DNA from: Rubrivivax gelatinosus
GTDB lineage: Bacteria > Pseudomonadota > Gammaproteobacteria > Burkholderiales > Burkholderiaceae_C
Assembly (NCBI RefSeq): GCF_004340905.1
Contig: NZ_SLXD01000013.1
Span: 124,001-188,000, forward strand
Reading direction: 5' to 3'
Length of the DNA: 64,000 nt
How positions within the stretch are numbered: position 1 is the first letter of the stretch; each line of letters opens with the position of its first letter. Positions 55,801 to 63,819 of the stretch are shown piece by piece. The notes under the pieces were generated by a model. It was not told the origin of the DNA. It saw only the letters and a list, made by a program, of their open reading frames with translations, and ran no database searches. Position numbers and translations under genes: made by a program.

Positions 55801-58379
55801 TCGGGGCGCGAGGGCAGCGCGCCGTGCTCGCAGTCCAGCGTCCAGGTGCGCACGCCGGGCAGCAGCGCCGAGGCCAGCGGCACGCGGCCGTCGCCGCCGT
55901 CCACCGCGTCGAGATAGACCAGGCCGTGTTCGCTCCACTCGTAGCCGTCGGGGGTGTAGCGGGCGTGGCCGGTGACCAGCAGCAGGCGGTCGGCCCAGGC
56001 CGGCAGCGTCTCGCGCAGCTGGCGGTCCAGCGCCTGGCGCAGCGTGACGGCGCGGTCGAGCACCGCCTGCGTCGGCACGCCCCATTCGTAGGCCGGCACG
56101 CGTTGGTCCCAGCCGTCCGAGGGCTGGTGCCAGGCGTTGAAGCGCCGTGCGGCCTCCAGGTCGCGGCGGGCGATGTCCTTCCAGGTCGCGGCCAGGCCCA
56201 GGTCGGGCTGCGAGCCGCTCAGGCCGGCCTGCAGCTGCAGGAAACCGGGGAAGCCGGCCATCAGCGTGCGCGCCTGGTGGTCGCGCAGCGGCAGCCCGAA
56301 GGCGGCCATCGCGTTGCCGAAGCTGTCGTCGCCGGACAGCACCTGCATCGGCGACCACGAGCCGCCGTTGGGCGTGCCCAGCATCAGCAGGCGCGCGCCC
56401 GGGCGTTCCATCAGGCGCTTCCAGACGGCCGGGCACTCCAGCTGCAGCGTGCGCGCCAGCAGCCCGCCCATCGAGTGCGCCAGCAGGCGCACCGGCTGGC
56501 CGTTGACGGCACGGGCGTCGAGCGCACGCGTCACGGCCTCGCCCAGCCGCCGCGCCTCGTCCTCCAGCGGGCGGCGCCAGTCGTAGCCGAAGGGCAGCAC
56601 CTCGTGCGTGCGCTCCAGGTGGCGCACCAGATCGTCGTAGACCGCCGCCACCGGGCCGTCGGGCTCGACGCGGTCGGGCACGTCGGGGGCGTACTTCAGC
56701 AGCGGCAGGCCGCCGAGGAAGTGCGGCCCGAGCCAGATGCGGCGGCCGTCGACCTTGAGGTTGCTGCCCAGGATGCCGGGCAGCACGAAGACCGCCGGCA
56801 GCTCGCTGTGCGCCGCCGCCCCGCCGCCGCGCAGCCCGCCGGCGTCCTGCCCGGCCCAGGACAGCGGGCCGATCGGCGCGAAGCCCTGCGGCCGCGGCTG
56901 GGTCAGGCCCTGGACGACGGCGTCGGCGGTGCGGGCGTTGCGGAAGTAGTCGAAGTGCGTGACCTTGCCGCCGCGGTCGAGCAGGAAGCTCGCGCCGCCC
57001 TCGCGCGGCGTGCCGCCGTACATCGAGCGCGTCTGCACGACGATGTCGTTGTCGGTCCAGTAGAAGGCGTCGGCCAGCAGCGTCTTGACCCAGCTGCCCA
57101 GCGAGTCGCCCTCCAGGTCGCCGGCGACGACACGCAGCTCGCCGGGGATCGTCGCATCCGACAGGTTGAGCCACTGCACCAGCGGGTTGTCGGGTGTCAT
57201 CGCCGCCAGGCCCGGCAGCTGCAGCCAGTTCTCGCGCCGCCGCGCGACCTCGCCCAGAAAACCCACCAGCGCGGGCGCCACCGGGATGCGCGCCAGCTCC
57301 AGCGCCCACTTCAGCACCGACAGGTAGCCGTCGAGCCGGCGCGACGCGAGCAGCGTGCCGCGCGCCGGGCAGGCCACGCGCACGATGCGCTCGACCGCCA
57401 CGCGGCGCCCGCGCAGCGCCGTGGCCAGGGCCTGCAGCTCGGGGCGCAGCCGCTCGGCGGCCTCGCCCCAGTCGCCGGCCAGCTGCGCCAGGCGCTCGAA
57501 GTCGGCGAGCGCGGCGTCGGGGTCGGCGGCCATGCGCGCCAGCACCTCGGCGACGAGGCCGCCGCGCGAGTGCGTCACCAGGTGCAGGCGCAGCGGCTGG
57601 CCCGGGGCGAGCGCCTGCACCAGCGTCAGCGCGTTGGCCACCGGGCTCTCGCCGAGCGTCGGATGGTCCAGCGCGTAGACGCGGCCGGCGTAATGCTCGA
57701 ACAGCCGCTGCACGCCCTGCGGGTGCTCCTTCCAGAGCTTGGAGAAGGTGCTCTCGGTGTCGACGAAGGTGCCGTGCGCCAGCACCAGCAGCGGCCCGCC
57801 GTCGGCGCGTGCGCCGATGCTGCCGGCGGCGCAGGCCGGGCGGTCCTTCAGCGGCGGCAGCGTGCCGGCTTCGAGCGCGTAGACCGCGTTGCCGACCTGG
57901 CCGTCGACGTGGCGCGCGACGAGGTCGACCGCGGCGTCGGCCAGCGGCGCCCGCACGAGGTCGGTGAGGATCTCGACCGCGCTGACGAAGGCCGCGCCCG
58001 GCGCGGCGGCGCCGCGCGTGGCCGCCGCCGGCGCCTGTCCCGCCCAGGCCAGCGCCGCCGGCACCTCGATCTCGGTGGGCGCGGCGGCGCCGCGTGTGGC
58101 ACCGGGCTGCCCGGCCTGCGCGAGCAGCAGGTCGCGGGCGTTCTCGGGGTGCAGCACCAGCACCGGGCCGCCGGCCAGGTGCAGCGCGACGGCGTCCTGC
58201 CCGATCGTTGCGACCAGCCGCCGCCGATCGGCCCCGGCGCGCACCGTGGCCACGCGCACCGACTCGCGCACCCGCCCCGGCAGTGGCGTCGTTGTCGGCG
58301 CCGGCGCGTCCTGGCCGCCGGTGCCGCGCCGGGCCTGGCCCGGCACGATGAAGGTGATGCTGCCGGCGTCGGTGGCCAT
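52806..58379 (-). CDS. 1857-residue protein: two alpha/beta hydrolases, M17-N-like region, CHAT protease and helical tail
   Basis: This is a soluble protein without a signal peptide. Residues 195-480 form an alpha/beta hydrolase with oxyanion motif VLAHGTF, nucleophile S271 (THSRGG), likely acid D445 (TDNDIVV) and base H475 (THFDYF). Residues 525-870 form an LCAT/PGAP1-like hydrolase with S636 (AHSMGG), D830 (GDGRVP) and H852 (CEHGAL). About 905-1110 resembles the N-terminal domain of leucyl aminopeptidase (VVGLGPEGGLSGSEL). Residues 1145-1500 are a CHAT caspase-like domain with H1360 (HIAGHGE) and Cys in VNCCHLA (C1396/C1397). The tail is TPR-like. TRGAAAP occurs at 95-101, 121-127 and 884-890. 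ATG 58379 follows GAGG; the open frame upstream is in rlpA. Substrate and role unknown. Confidence 0.85.
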   Translation of the reverse strand: MATDAGSITFIVPGQARRGTGGQDAPAPTTTPLPGRVRESVRVATVRAGADRRRLVATIGQDAVALHLAGGPVLVLHPENARDLLLAQAGQPGATRGAAAPTEIEVPAALAWAGQAPAAATRGAAAPGAAFVSAVEILTDLVRAPLADAAVDLVARHVDGQVGNAVYALEAGTLPPLKDRPACAAGSIGARADGGPLLVLAHGTFVDTESTFSKLWKEHPQGVQRLFEHYAGRVYALDHPTLGESPVANALTLVQALAPGQPLRLHLVTHSRGGLVAEVLARMAADPDAALADFERLAQLAGDWGEAAERLRPELQALATALRGRRVAVERIVRVACPARGTLLASRRLDGYLSVLKWALELARIPVAPALVGFLGEVARRRENWLQLPGLAAMTPDNPLVQWLNLSDATIPGELRVVAGDLEGDSLGSWVKTLLADAFYWTDNDIVVQTRSMYGGTPREGGASFLLDRGGKVTHFDYFRNARTADAVVQGLTQPRPQGFAPIGPLSWAGQDAGGLRGGGAAAHSELPAVFVLPGILGSNLKVDGRRIWLGPHFLGGLPLLKYAPDVPDRVEPDGPVAAVYDDLVRHLERTHEVLPFGYDWRRPLEDEARRLGEAVTRALDARAVNGQPVRLLAHSMGGLLARTLQLECPAVWKRLMERPGARLLMLGTPNGGSWSPMQVLSGDDSFGNAMAAFGLPLRDHQARTLMAGFPGFLQLQAGLSGSQPDLGLAATWKDIARRDLEAARRFNAWHQPSDGWDQRVPAYEWGVPTQAVLDRAVTLRQALDRQLRETLPAWADRLLLVTGHARYTPDGYEWSEHGLVYLDAVDGGDGRVPLASALLPGVRTWTLDCEHGALPSRPEAFEAYEELLQRGDTTRLKPLSATTRGAAAPQHVRSRPARSGSAADALPAGAAASVFLLPAAGEVAARSTPLRVTVHNGNLCFVRQPLLVGHYESLRLEGTERAVDRMIGGAMHQALGVGLYPNTRGSCQVFLNPSPLADSGALVPRPEAVIVVGLGPEGGLSGSELADSVRRGVLAWAQRVAEGAQGPAAGFEIAATLLGSGGLGVSPGSAARAIAQGVRDANELLARVGWPSVPRLTLVELFLERAAEAWRGLRVLATASPGMLEVDARVESGLGALRRSLDAYRGADYDFIRVSSPQDGFIDFTLDSSRARSELRARQTQRKLIAEIVACAARDDNDNPQLGRTLFQLLVPVELEPFLGGTTNTVLEVDSATAGIPWELLDTPRSDEPGADTRPWAIRCRLLRKLRTRTPRETVVDAGADDDVLIVGEPSCAPKNYARLDGARREAAAVAALLRGADGVGAQRVNALIAGETQGGYEALPIVNALLERRYRIVHIAGHGEPGRTGGVVLSGGTVLGAAEIKAMRTVPELVFVNCCHLARRDDQQLLVTPRAEHVNFAATVAEALIEIGVRCVIAAGWAVEDAPAEAFATALYRALLDGQPFIEAVALARVAAWRVGGNTWAAYQCYGDPDWRWRAATADAQAAAEAGAREADEISSPVGLALALEEIALDAKFGRPEDAPARSVRLQALETRFQPPWGGMGAVAEAFGLAWSENGERQRAIGWYERALEANDGSASLRAAEQLANLRVRQAWADVERAGREAAQAAPAKAPRRAARAAGTPASALAEARRTIGAALEQLQRLVALQPTIERWSLVGSAHKRSVMLERVAEDAEAAQAAMRAMHAAYAQAEALARQQRSAELFYPGSNRLAAEIALHAAERDWPGLADEQVAEIRHSLERRMAEQPEFWAAAGLVELELLQALGHADDPDTGLAGRLPAIRARYEDLHARVPGVKHWGSVADQATFLVLPWMRHRGAPAQAAAEALLALLRGWAGR

Positions 58380-58459
58380 CGTGATCCTCGGTCTGTCGTC
58401 CTCGTGCGGACGAGCATCCCGGAAAGGCCCGGGCCAGACAAGCCGCGGCGTCCGCCGGC

Positions 58460-59398
58460 CTAGGGGCGACGCTCGACGACCAGCGGCACGATCAGCAGCA
58501 GCGCGCGCAGGCGCTCGGCGGCGGCCTGGGCCTCGCCGCGGCTGCCGTAGGGGCCGACCTGCACGCGGTAGGCGACGACGTCGTCGAAGACCGCCACGGC
58601 GAGATCGCCGGCGGCGTCGAGCACCTGGCGGCGCAGCGTCGCCGCGCCCTCGGCCTGGCGGAAGGCGCCGAGCTGCAGCCAGAAGCCCGGCGCGGCGTCG
58701 GCGGCGGGCGCCGCCGGGCGCGGCGGCGCGTCGCGCGCCGGTGCCCGGGCCTGGGCGTCGGCGACCAGCGACATCAGCGGGTCGGCGGTGTCGGGCGCCG
58801 CGGCGGCCAGCGCCGGCTCGGGCGCCGGCACGCTCTCGGGCTGCGGTGCGCCGCGGCGCCACAGGCCGGCGCGGATGTCGTCGTGCGTCAGGCGCCGCAC
58901 CTCGACCGGCGCGACGCCGGCCAGCAGCCCCAGGCGCAGCGCCGCGGTGTAGCTCAGGTCGATGATGCGCCCGGCGACGAAAGGCCCGCGGTCGTTGACG
59001 CGCACCACGACCTCGCGCCCGTTGGCCGGGTTGCGCACGACGGCGTAGCTGGGCAGCGGCAGCGTCTTGTGGGCCGCCGTCATCGCGTACATGTCGTAGG
59101 GCTCGCCGCTGGAGGTGGACTTGCCGTGGAAGGCCGTGCCGTACCACGAGGCCAGGCCGCGTTCGCTGTAGGGCAGGTCGGCGTCCATCGGCACGTAGCG
59201 CCTGCCGAGCACCTCATAGGGTTTGTTCGGGCCGCCGCGGCGCAGCGGCTCGACACGCGGCACGGCGTCGGGCGTCGAGCCCAGCTCGCCCGGCGGCCGG
59301 GCCGGCGCGCCGTCGCGGCCGGGCTTGCTCGCGCAGGCCGCCAGCAGCACGGCGGCGACGACGACGGTGGCACGGCAGGCGTTGCGGGCGGCTGGCAT
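58460..59398 (-). CDS. rlpA: RlpA-type septal lytic transglycosylase lipoprotein
   Basis: This 312-residue lipoprotein has lipobox LLAAC, the RlpA double-psi barrel (ERGLASWYGTAFHGKSTSSGE, AAHKTLPLPSYAVVRN, VRVNDRGPFVAGRIIDLS) with the conserved Asp of the catalytic core, and a C-terminal SPOR domain (FWLQLGAFRQAEGAATL, YRVQVGPYGSRGEA) that binds denuded septal peptidoglycan. It cleaves glycan strands during separation of daughter cells. The CHAT gene begins 80 bp downstream on the same strand. Confidence 0.94.
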   Translation of the reverse strand: MPAARNACRATVVVAAVLLAACASKPGRDGAPARPPGELGSTPDAVPRVEPLRRGGPNKPYEVLGRRYVPMDADLPYSERGLASWYGTAFHGKSTSSGEPYDMYAMTAAHKTLPLPSYAVVRNPANGREVVVRVNDRGPFVAGRIIDLSYTAALRLGLLAGVAPVEVRRLTHDDIRAGLWRRGAPQPESVPAPEPALAAAAPDTADPLMSLVADAQARAPARDAPPRPAAPAADAAPGFWLQLGAFRQAEGAATLRRQVLDAAGDLAVAVFDDVVAYRVQVGPYGSRGEAQAAAERLRALLLIVPLVVERRP

Positions 59399-59545
59399 CG
59401 GCGGGCACTGTAGCGGCCCCGGGGCGTGCTGCAAACCGGCCCCCCGTCCCCCTCGACCATGCACCCGGCGGTCGCTGTGCCGGCCCTGCCGTGCGCCGCG
59501 GGCCTAGACTCCCGCCCGGCCACGAGCCGAGACCACAAGAGAGCA

Positions 59546-60841
59546 ATGCCGATGAGTTCGATCTTCCGCTGGCGCGAAGTGCGCCCCGCCCCCGGTGCCG
59601 TCGTCGCCCCCGACGAGCGCCTGCCCTGGCCGCAGACCGCGGCGATGGGCGTGCAGCACGTCATCGCGATGTTCGGCGCCACCGTGCTGGCGCCGATCCT
59701 GATGGGCTTCGACCCCAACCTGGCGATCCTGATGAGCGGCATCGGCACGCTGCTGTTCTTCCTGATCACCGGCGGCAAGGTGCCGAGCTACCTGGGCTCG
59801 AGCTTCGCGTTCATCGGCGTCGTCATCGCCGCCACCGGCTACGCGGGGCAGGGCGCCAACGGCAACCTGGGCGTGGCGCTGGGCGGCATCATCGCCTGCG
59901 GCGCGGTCTACACGCTGATCGGCCTGGTCGTGATGGCCGTGGGCACGCGCTGGATCGAGGCGCTGATGCCGCCGGTCGTCACCGGCTCGGTGGTCGCGGT
60001 CATCGGCCTGAACCTGGCCGGCGTGCCGATCAAGAACATGGCGCCGACCTCGTTCGACGCCTGGATGCAGGGCGTGACCTTCGTCTGCGTGGCCGGCGTC
60101 GCGGTCTTCACGCGCGGCTTCACGCAGCGCCTGCTGATCCTTGTCGGCCTGATCGTCGCCAGCATCGTCTACGCCGTGCTGACCAACGGCCTGGGCCTGG
60201 GCAAGCCGATCGACCTGTCGGGCGTGGCCGGCGCGGCCTGGTTCGGCGCGCCCAACCTGGCCGCGCCGGTGTTCGACAGCAACGCGATGCTGCTGATCGC
60301 CCCGGTGGCGATCATCCTCGTCGCCGAGAACCTGGGCCACCTGAAGGCCGTCGGCGCGATGACCGGCCGCGACATGAACCCGATGATGGGCCGCGCCTTC
60401 GTCGGCGACGGCGTCGCGACGATGCTCTCCGGCTCGGCCGGCGGCACCGGCGTCACGACCTACGCCGAGAACATCGGCGTGATGGCGGCGACCAAGATCT
60501 ATTCGACCGCGATGTTCGTCTGCGCAGCGCTGATCGCACTGCTGCTGGGCTTCTCGCCGAAGTTCGGCGCGCTGATCCAGGCCATCCCGCTGGCGGTGAT
60601 GGGCGGCGTGTCGATCGTCGTCTTCGGCCTCATCGCGGTGGCCGGCGCCAAGATCTGGGTCGACAACAAGGTCGATTTCTCGGACAACCGCAACCTCGTC
60701 GTCGCCGCGATCACGCTGGTGCTGGGCACCGGCGACTACACGCTGAAGTTCGGCGGCTTCACGCTCGGCGGCATCGGAACCGCCACCTTCGGCGCGATCC
60801 TGCTGTGGGCGCTGCTGGGCCGGCGCGAGGCGCACGGCTGA
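59546..60841 (+). CDS. uraA: Uracil permease UraA (NCS2 family)
   Basis: This 431-residue transporter has the NCS2 signatures GVQHVIAMFGATVLAPILMG, GKVPSYLGSSFAFI, and the substrate-binding pair AENLGHLKAVGAMTGRD and GGTGVTTYAENIGVM. It is a proton-coupled uracil or uracil-xanthine permease of the inner membrane. ATG 59546 is chosen, though ATG 59552 is also possible. Followed by a terminator. Confidence 0.93.
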   Translation: MPMSSIFRWREVRPAPGAVVAPDERLPWPQTAAMGVQHVIAMFGATVLAPILMGFDPNLAILMSGIGTLLFFLITGGKVPSYLGSSFAFIGVVIAATGYAGQGANGNLGVALGGIIACGAVYTLIGLVVMAVGTRWIEALMPPVVTGSVVAVIGLNLAGVPIKNMAPTSFDAWMQGVTFVCVAGVAVFTRGFTQRLLILVGLIVASIVYAVLTNGLGLGKPIDLSGVAGAAWFGAPNLAAPVFDSNAMLLIAPVAIILVAENLGHLKAVGAMTGRDMNPMMGRAFVGDGVATMLSGSAGGTGVTTYAENIGVMAATKIYSTAMFVCAALIALLLGFSPKFGALIQAIPLAVMGGVSIVVFGLIAVAGAKIWVDNKVDFSDNRNLVVAAITLVLGTGDYTLKFGGFTLGGIGTATFGAILLWALLGRREAHG

Positions 60842-60862
60842 AGGCTTCACGCCCCGCTCCCG

Positions 60863-60886
60863 AAGCCCGGCCCTGCCGGGCTTTTT
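60863..60886 (+). terminator. uraA: Intrinsic terminator of uraA
   Basis: AAGCCCGGC-CCT-GCCGGGCTT is a perfect 9-bp stem followed by TTT (T5 in total). It begins 22 bp after the stop codon. Confidence 0.88.
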
Positions 60887-60999
60887 CGTTTCCGGCGCGC
60901 AGCGTCTTGCGCGCCTGCGCAGCCGTTTGCGCAGCGGCGCGCGCGCGGCGCGCCGAAATCCCGGCGCCGGGCCGGTCTCCGGCTGGCACGGCCGTTGCG

Positions 61000-61356
61000 A
61001 TGACTCCGCTGCCGCTGCCGACACCGGTGGCGAAGCGGGGATACGACGTGTTCATCGACTACGACAGGACGCTGCGCCAGATCGAGGCCGAACTGGCCCG
61101 CCTCGGCATCGCACTCGGCATCGACTGGGCCGACGAGTCGCGCGTGCGTGCGCTGGCGCGTGAAGTGCTCGAGCACTGGCGCAGCGGCGGCCGCCCGGCG
61201 CGCGTGGAGCGCCAGCAGCTCCCGCGGCGCACGCTCTACGGCCTCGTGGGCCTGCTGGTGCTGACGATGCCCTGCGCGCCCGGCGCCGCGCAGGAGCCCG
61301 ACACCGTGCGCTCGTCGCTGGCGCGCGCCTTCGAGTCCATCCAGGGCCCCGCCTGA
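61000..61356 (+). CDS. Small protein (118 aa), unknown, with a hydrophobic segment
   Basis: The N-terminal half is charged and helical (YDVFIDYDRTLRQIEAELARL, DWADESRVRALAREVLEHW). A hydrophobic segment lies near residues 80-97 (LYGLVGLLVLTMPCAPG), and a short tail follows. It lies between two terminators, so it probably has its own promoter and is transcribed alone. No family is recognised. The start at ATG 61000 has no strong ribosome-binding site, so the real start may differ. Confidence 0.55.
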   Translation: MTPLPLPTPVAKRGYDVFIDYDRTLRQIEAELARLGIALGIDWADESRVRALAREVLEHWRSGGRPARVERQQLPRRTLYGLVGLLVLTMPCAPGAAQEPDTVRSSLARAFESIQGPA

Positions 61357-61407
61357 TCCCGCGCGCCGCCGCCGCGGCGCCCCTCTCCCGTCCTCGCGTT
61401 TCTCCGG

Positions 61408-61431
61408 CCCGGCATGCCCGGGCTTTTTTTC
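61408..61431 (+). terminator. Intrinsic terminator after the 118-residue ORF
   Basis: GCCCGG-CATGC-CCGGGC is a 6-bp GC stem followed by seven T (61425-61431). The rest of the 339-bp gap to the MFS gene contains two dyads and an AT-richer promoter region, with no other gene. Confidence 0.8.
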
Positions 61432-61513
61432 GCCCCCACGGCCCGCCGCCGGGGGCAGCGCGCGCCTGCCTGCGCGGGCCCGGTCCAGCCCCCCGCGCGG
61501 GGTCAAGCGGTGC

Positions 61514-61557
61514 TTCGCGCAGCGCGAATCCGACTTTGCGTCAGATCAAAAACGCAA
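61514..61557. promoter_or_regulatory. Operator-like dyads upstream of the MFS-atoDA cluster
   Basis: TTCGCGC-A-GCGCGAA (61514-61528) and TTGCGT-N10-ACGCAA (61536-61557) are perfect dyads in an AT-richer stretch, about 140-180 bp before the MFS start. They have the look of binding sites for a dimeric regulator controlling the catabolic operon. No regulator gene is adjacent in the window, and the -35/-10 is not clear. Confidence 0.45.
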
Positions 61558-61695
61558 TGTCAACCGCTGACAGTTCGCGCCCGATCGGCGCCGCCCCCAG
61601 GGATATCGTGTGTGCGTCCGACATACATCAAAAGACGAATAGACGAACCTTCCCGGACCCCGGCGGACAGGGGCCCTGTCATGAGGAGAAACGAG

Positions 61696-63030
61696 ATGGG
61701 CGCACGCTTGCAAGCGGGGAAACCCCCGGCCACACCACCTATTGGCAAAAAGCCATCGGCGAATAACTTCGGCGGTTGGGGGTGGAGCATGATCGGCTTC
61801 AGCCTGCTGATGTACTACAACTTCGCGGCCTGGACCGCGGACGGCCTCAACGTGATTGTCGAGAGTTTTGTCGACCTTCACGGCTGGGATTATGCAACGC
61901 TGCTCGCATTCTCGACGCCGGCCGGCTGGCTGGGGGTTCTCGGGGCTTTCCTGATCGCCGAGATGATCAACCGCAAGGGCGCCCGCCTGGTCGCTGTCTG
62001 CGGTTTGATCGCACTCGGCGCGACGATGATCTGGTTCGGTCGTGTGACGACCCCGCTGGAATATGCCATCGGCCTCACCCTGATCAATTTCCTGGCCACC
62101 GGCACCTGTTTCAACGTGCCCGGCACGCTGCTCACCACGTGGTTCCCGCGGAAAAAGGGCCTGGCGCTCGGCTGGGCCACGATGGGCATGTCGCTGTGCA
62201 CCGCGACGCTGGTTCCGCTGATGGTCATCCTGTTCGACCGCTTCGGCATCCAGGACGCCTATGCCGTCGTCGGCGGCACGCTCATGGTCTTCGGCGTGAT
62301 CTCCTACTTCTGGGTCCGCAATACCCCCGAGGAACTCGGCTGCTCGCCTGACAACGAGCCCATGTCCAAGGAGGCGCTGGCCGAGAACCTGCGCGAGTTC
62401 AACGAGCACAAGAGCCCGTTCACGCTGTCCGTGCTGCTGCGCGACCGCGACATGTGGCTGATCTCCGTGGGTTACGGCGTGCTCTGGCTGGTGGATATCG
62501 GCGTGGTCAGCCAGCTGATCCCCCGACTGATTTCGGTGGGCTACGACAAGCAGACCGCGATCATGATGTTCACGACCGCGGCGCTGGTTTGTGCGGTATT
62601 CAGCTACTTCTGGGGCTGGGCCGACGTGAAATTCGGTACGCGGCGCACCAGCATCGCCTACTCGTTCTTCTTCGCGGCCACCCACGCCTGTCTTCTGGTG
62701 CGCGGCAGCGATGCCTTCACGTACTTCACCCTGCTGATGGTCGGGGCGAGTATCGCGGGTATCAAGGAACTCGCCACGTCGCAGGTCGGTTCGGTTTACG
62801 GGCGTTATGACTTCGCCGCTGCGAACCGCGTCATCTCGACGATCGCCTGCCTCTTCCGGGTGATGTGCTTCGCCGTCATCGCGGCCAGCCTGAAGTGGAC
62901 CGGCGATTTCGACGCAGCCTACATCTTCTTCATCTTCCTGGACTTCGTCGGTGCCGTGCTGATTTACTTCATCACGACCGAGTGCAAAGGGCGCGTCGAC
63001 CCGCAAGACGTCGCGCACGGAGCCCACTGA
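61696..63030 (+). CDS. MFS transporter of the OFA (oxalate/formate antiporter-like) family
   Basis: This 444-residue protein has about 12 transmembrane segments (GWSMIGFSLLMYYNFAAW, LGVLGAFLIAEMINRKGARL, FVDYGV...-type loops) and the MFS motif-A-like NRKGARLVAV and WADVKFGTRR. It begins at ATG 61696, 6 nt after GAGGAG. By eye its base composition is lower in GC than its neighbours, with codons such as ATT, TTT and GAA appearing more. It precedes atoDA with a 118-bp gap containing a long hairpin, so it probably imports a short-chain acid processed by the CoA transferase. Substrate unknown. Confidence 0.85.
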   Translation: MGARLQAGKPPATPPIGKKPSANNFGGWGWSMIGFSLLMYYNFAAWTADGLNVIVESFVDLHGWDYATLLAFSTPAGWLGVLGAFLIAEMINRKGARLVAVCGLIALGATMIWFGRVTTPLEYAIGLTLINFLATGTCFNVPGTLLTTWFPRKKGLALGWATMGMSLCTATLVPLMVILFDRFGIQDAYAVVGGTLMVFGVISYFWVRNTPEELGCSPDNEPMSKEALAENLREFNEHKSPFTLSVLLRDRDMWLISVGYGVLWLVDIGVVSQLIPRLISVGYDKQTAIMMFTTAALVCAVFSYFWGWADVKFGTRRTSIAYSFFFAATHACLLVRGSDAFTYFTLLMVGASIAGIKELATSQVGSVYGRYDFAAANRVISTIACLFRVMCFAVIAASLKWTGDFDAAYIFFIFLDFVGAVLIYFITTECKGRVDPQDVAHGAH

Positions 63031-63035
63031 ATATC

Positions 63036-63080
63036 ACCGAGGCTGGCTCGCCAGAGTTTCTCCGACCCGCCAGCCTCGGT
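63036..63080 (+). terminator. Hairpin between the MFS gene and atoD
   Basis: ACCGAGGCTGGC and GCCAGCCTCGGT form a perfect 12-bp stem around a 21-nt loop, starting 6 bp after the MFS stop. There is no T run after it (TGATG follows), so it may attenuate rather than terminate, lowering atoDA relative to the carrier gene or protecting the mRNA end. Confidence 0.55.
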
Positions 63081-63147
63081 TGATGTTCCTCCGAACTAAG
63101 CCCGATCACCCCGCCGCATGCGGTCGGAACCCTTAGGCAAACAAACC

Positions 63148-63819
63148 ATGATTTCCAAACCCCTGATCACGGCCGCCGACGCGGCGGCCCTCGTCGAGGA
63201 CGGGATGACGGTGATGATCGGCGGCTTCATGGCGGTCGGCACGCCGGAAGCCATCGTCGACGCGCTGGTCGCCAGCGGCCGGCGCGAGCTGACGATCATC
63301 GCCAACGACACCGGCTTCGTCGACCGCGGCGTCGGCAAGCTCGTCGCCAACCGCCAGGTGCGCAAGGTCATCGCCTCGCACATCGGCACCAACCCCGAGA
63401 CCGGCCGCCAGATGTCCGACGGCGTGCTCGAGGTCGAGCTGGTGCCGCAGGGCACGCTGATCGAACGCATCCGCGCCCACGGCGCCGGGCTGGGCGGGGT
63501 GCTGACCCCCACCGGCCTGGGCACGGTGGTCGAGAGCGGCAAGGCGCGTGTGCGTGTCGGCGACGCCGACTTCCTGGTCGAGACGCCGCTGCGCGCCGAC
63601 ATCGCCTTCATCCGCAGCTCGCGCTCGGACAAGGCCGGCAACTCGGCTTTCTACAAGACGACGAAGAACTTCAACCCGACGATGGCCACGGCGGCCGACA
63701 TCGTCGTCTGCGAGGCCCAGGAGATCGTCGACATCGGCTACGGCCACGGCGACGACTTCCAGCTGCCGGGCATCTTCGTCGACTACCTGGTGGCGGCGGT
63801 GACGGGGGAGCGGCGCTGA
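63148..63819 (+). CDS. atoD: Acetoacetate/short-chain acyl CoA-transferase subunit alpha
   Basis: This 223-residue protein matches E. coli AtoD closely: LVEDGMTVMIGGFMAVGTPEAI, LTIIANDTGFVD, VRKVIASHIGTNPETGR, LVPQGTLIERIR, GLGGVLTPTGLGTVVE, FNPTMATAADIVV. It transfers CoA from acetyl-CoA or succinyl-CoA to acetoacetate or similar acids. The stop overlaps the next start (TGATG), coupling the subunits. Confidence 0.94.
   Translation: MISKPLITAADAAALVEDGMTVMIGGFMAVGTPEAIVDALVASGRRELTIIANDTGFVDRGVGKLVANRQVRKVIASHIGTNPETGRQMSDGVLEVELVPQGTLIERIRAHGAGLGGVLTPTGLGTVVESGKARVRVGDADFLVETPLRADIAFIRSSRSDKAGNSAFYKTTKNFNPTMATAADIVVCEAQEIVDIGYGHGDDFQLPGIFVDYLVAAVTGERR

Noticed and set aside
52806..58379. 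A classical anti-phage defence island around the CHAT protein
   Set aside because: Neighbours are trhA, rlpA and an ABC importer; no restriction, CBASS, retron or recombinase genes are seen nearby.
53109..58463. A rightward open frame of about 1784 codons antisense to the CHAT gene
   Set aside because: It is a GC-driven shadow: repetitive Arg/Gly/His/Gln/Leu composition without domains, while the opposite strand has clear catalytic motifs.
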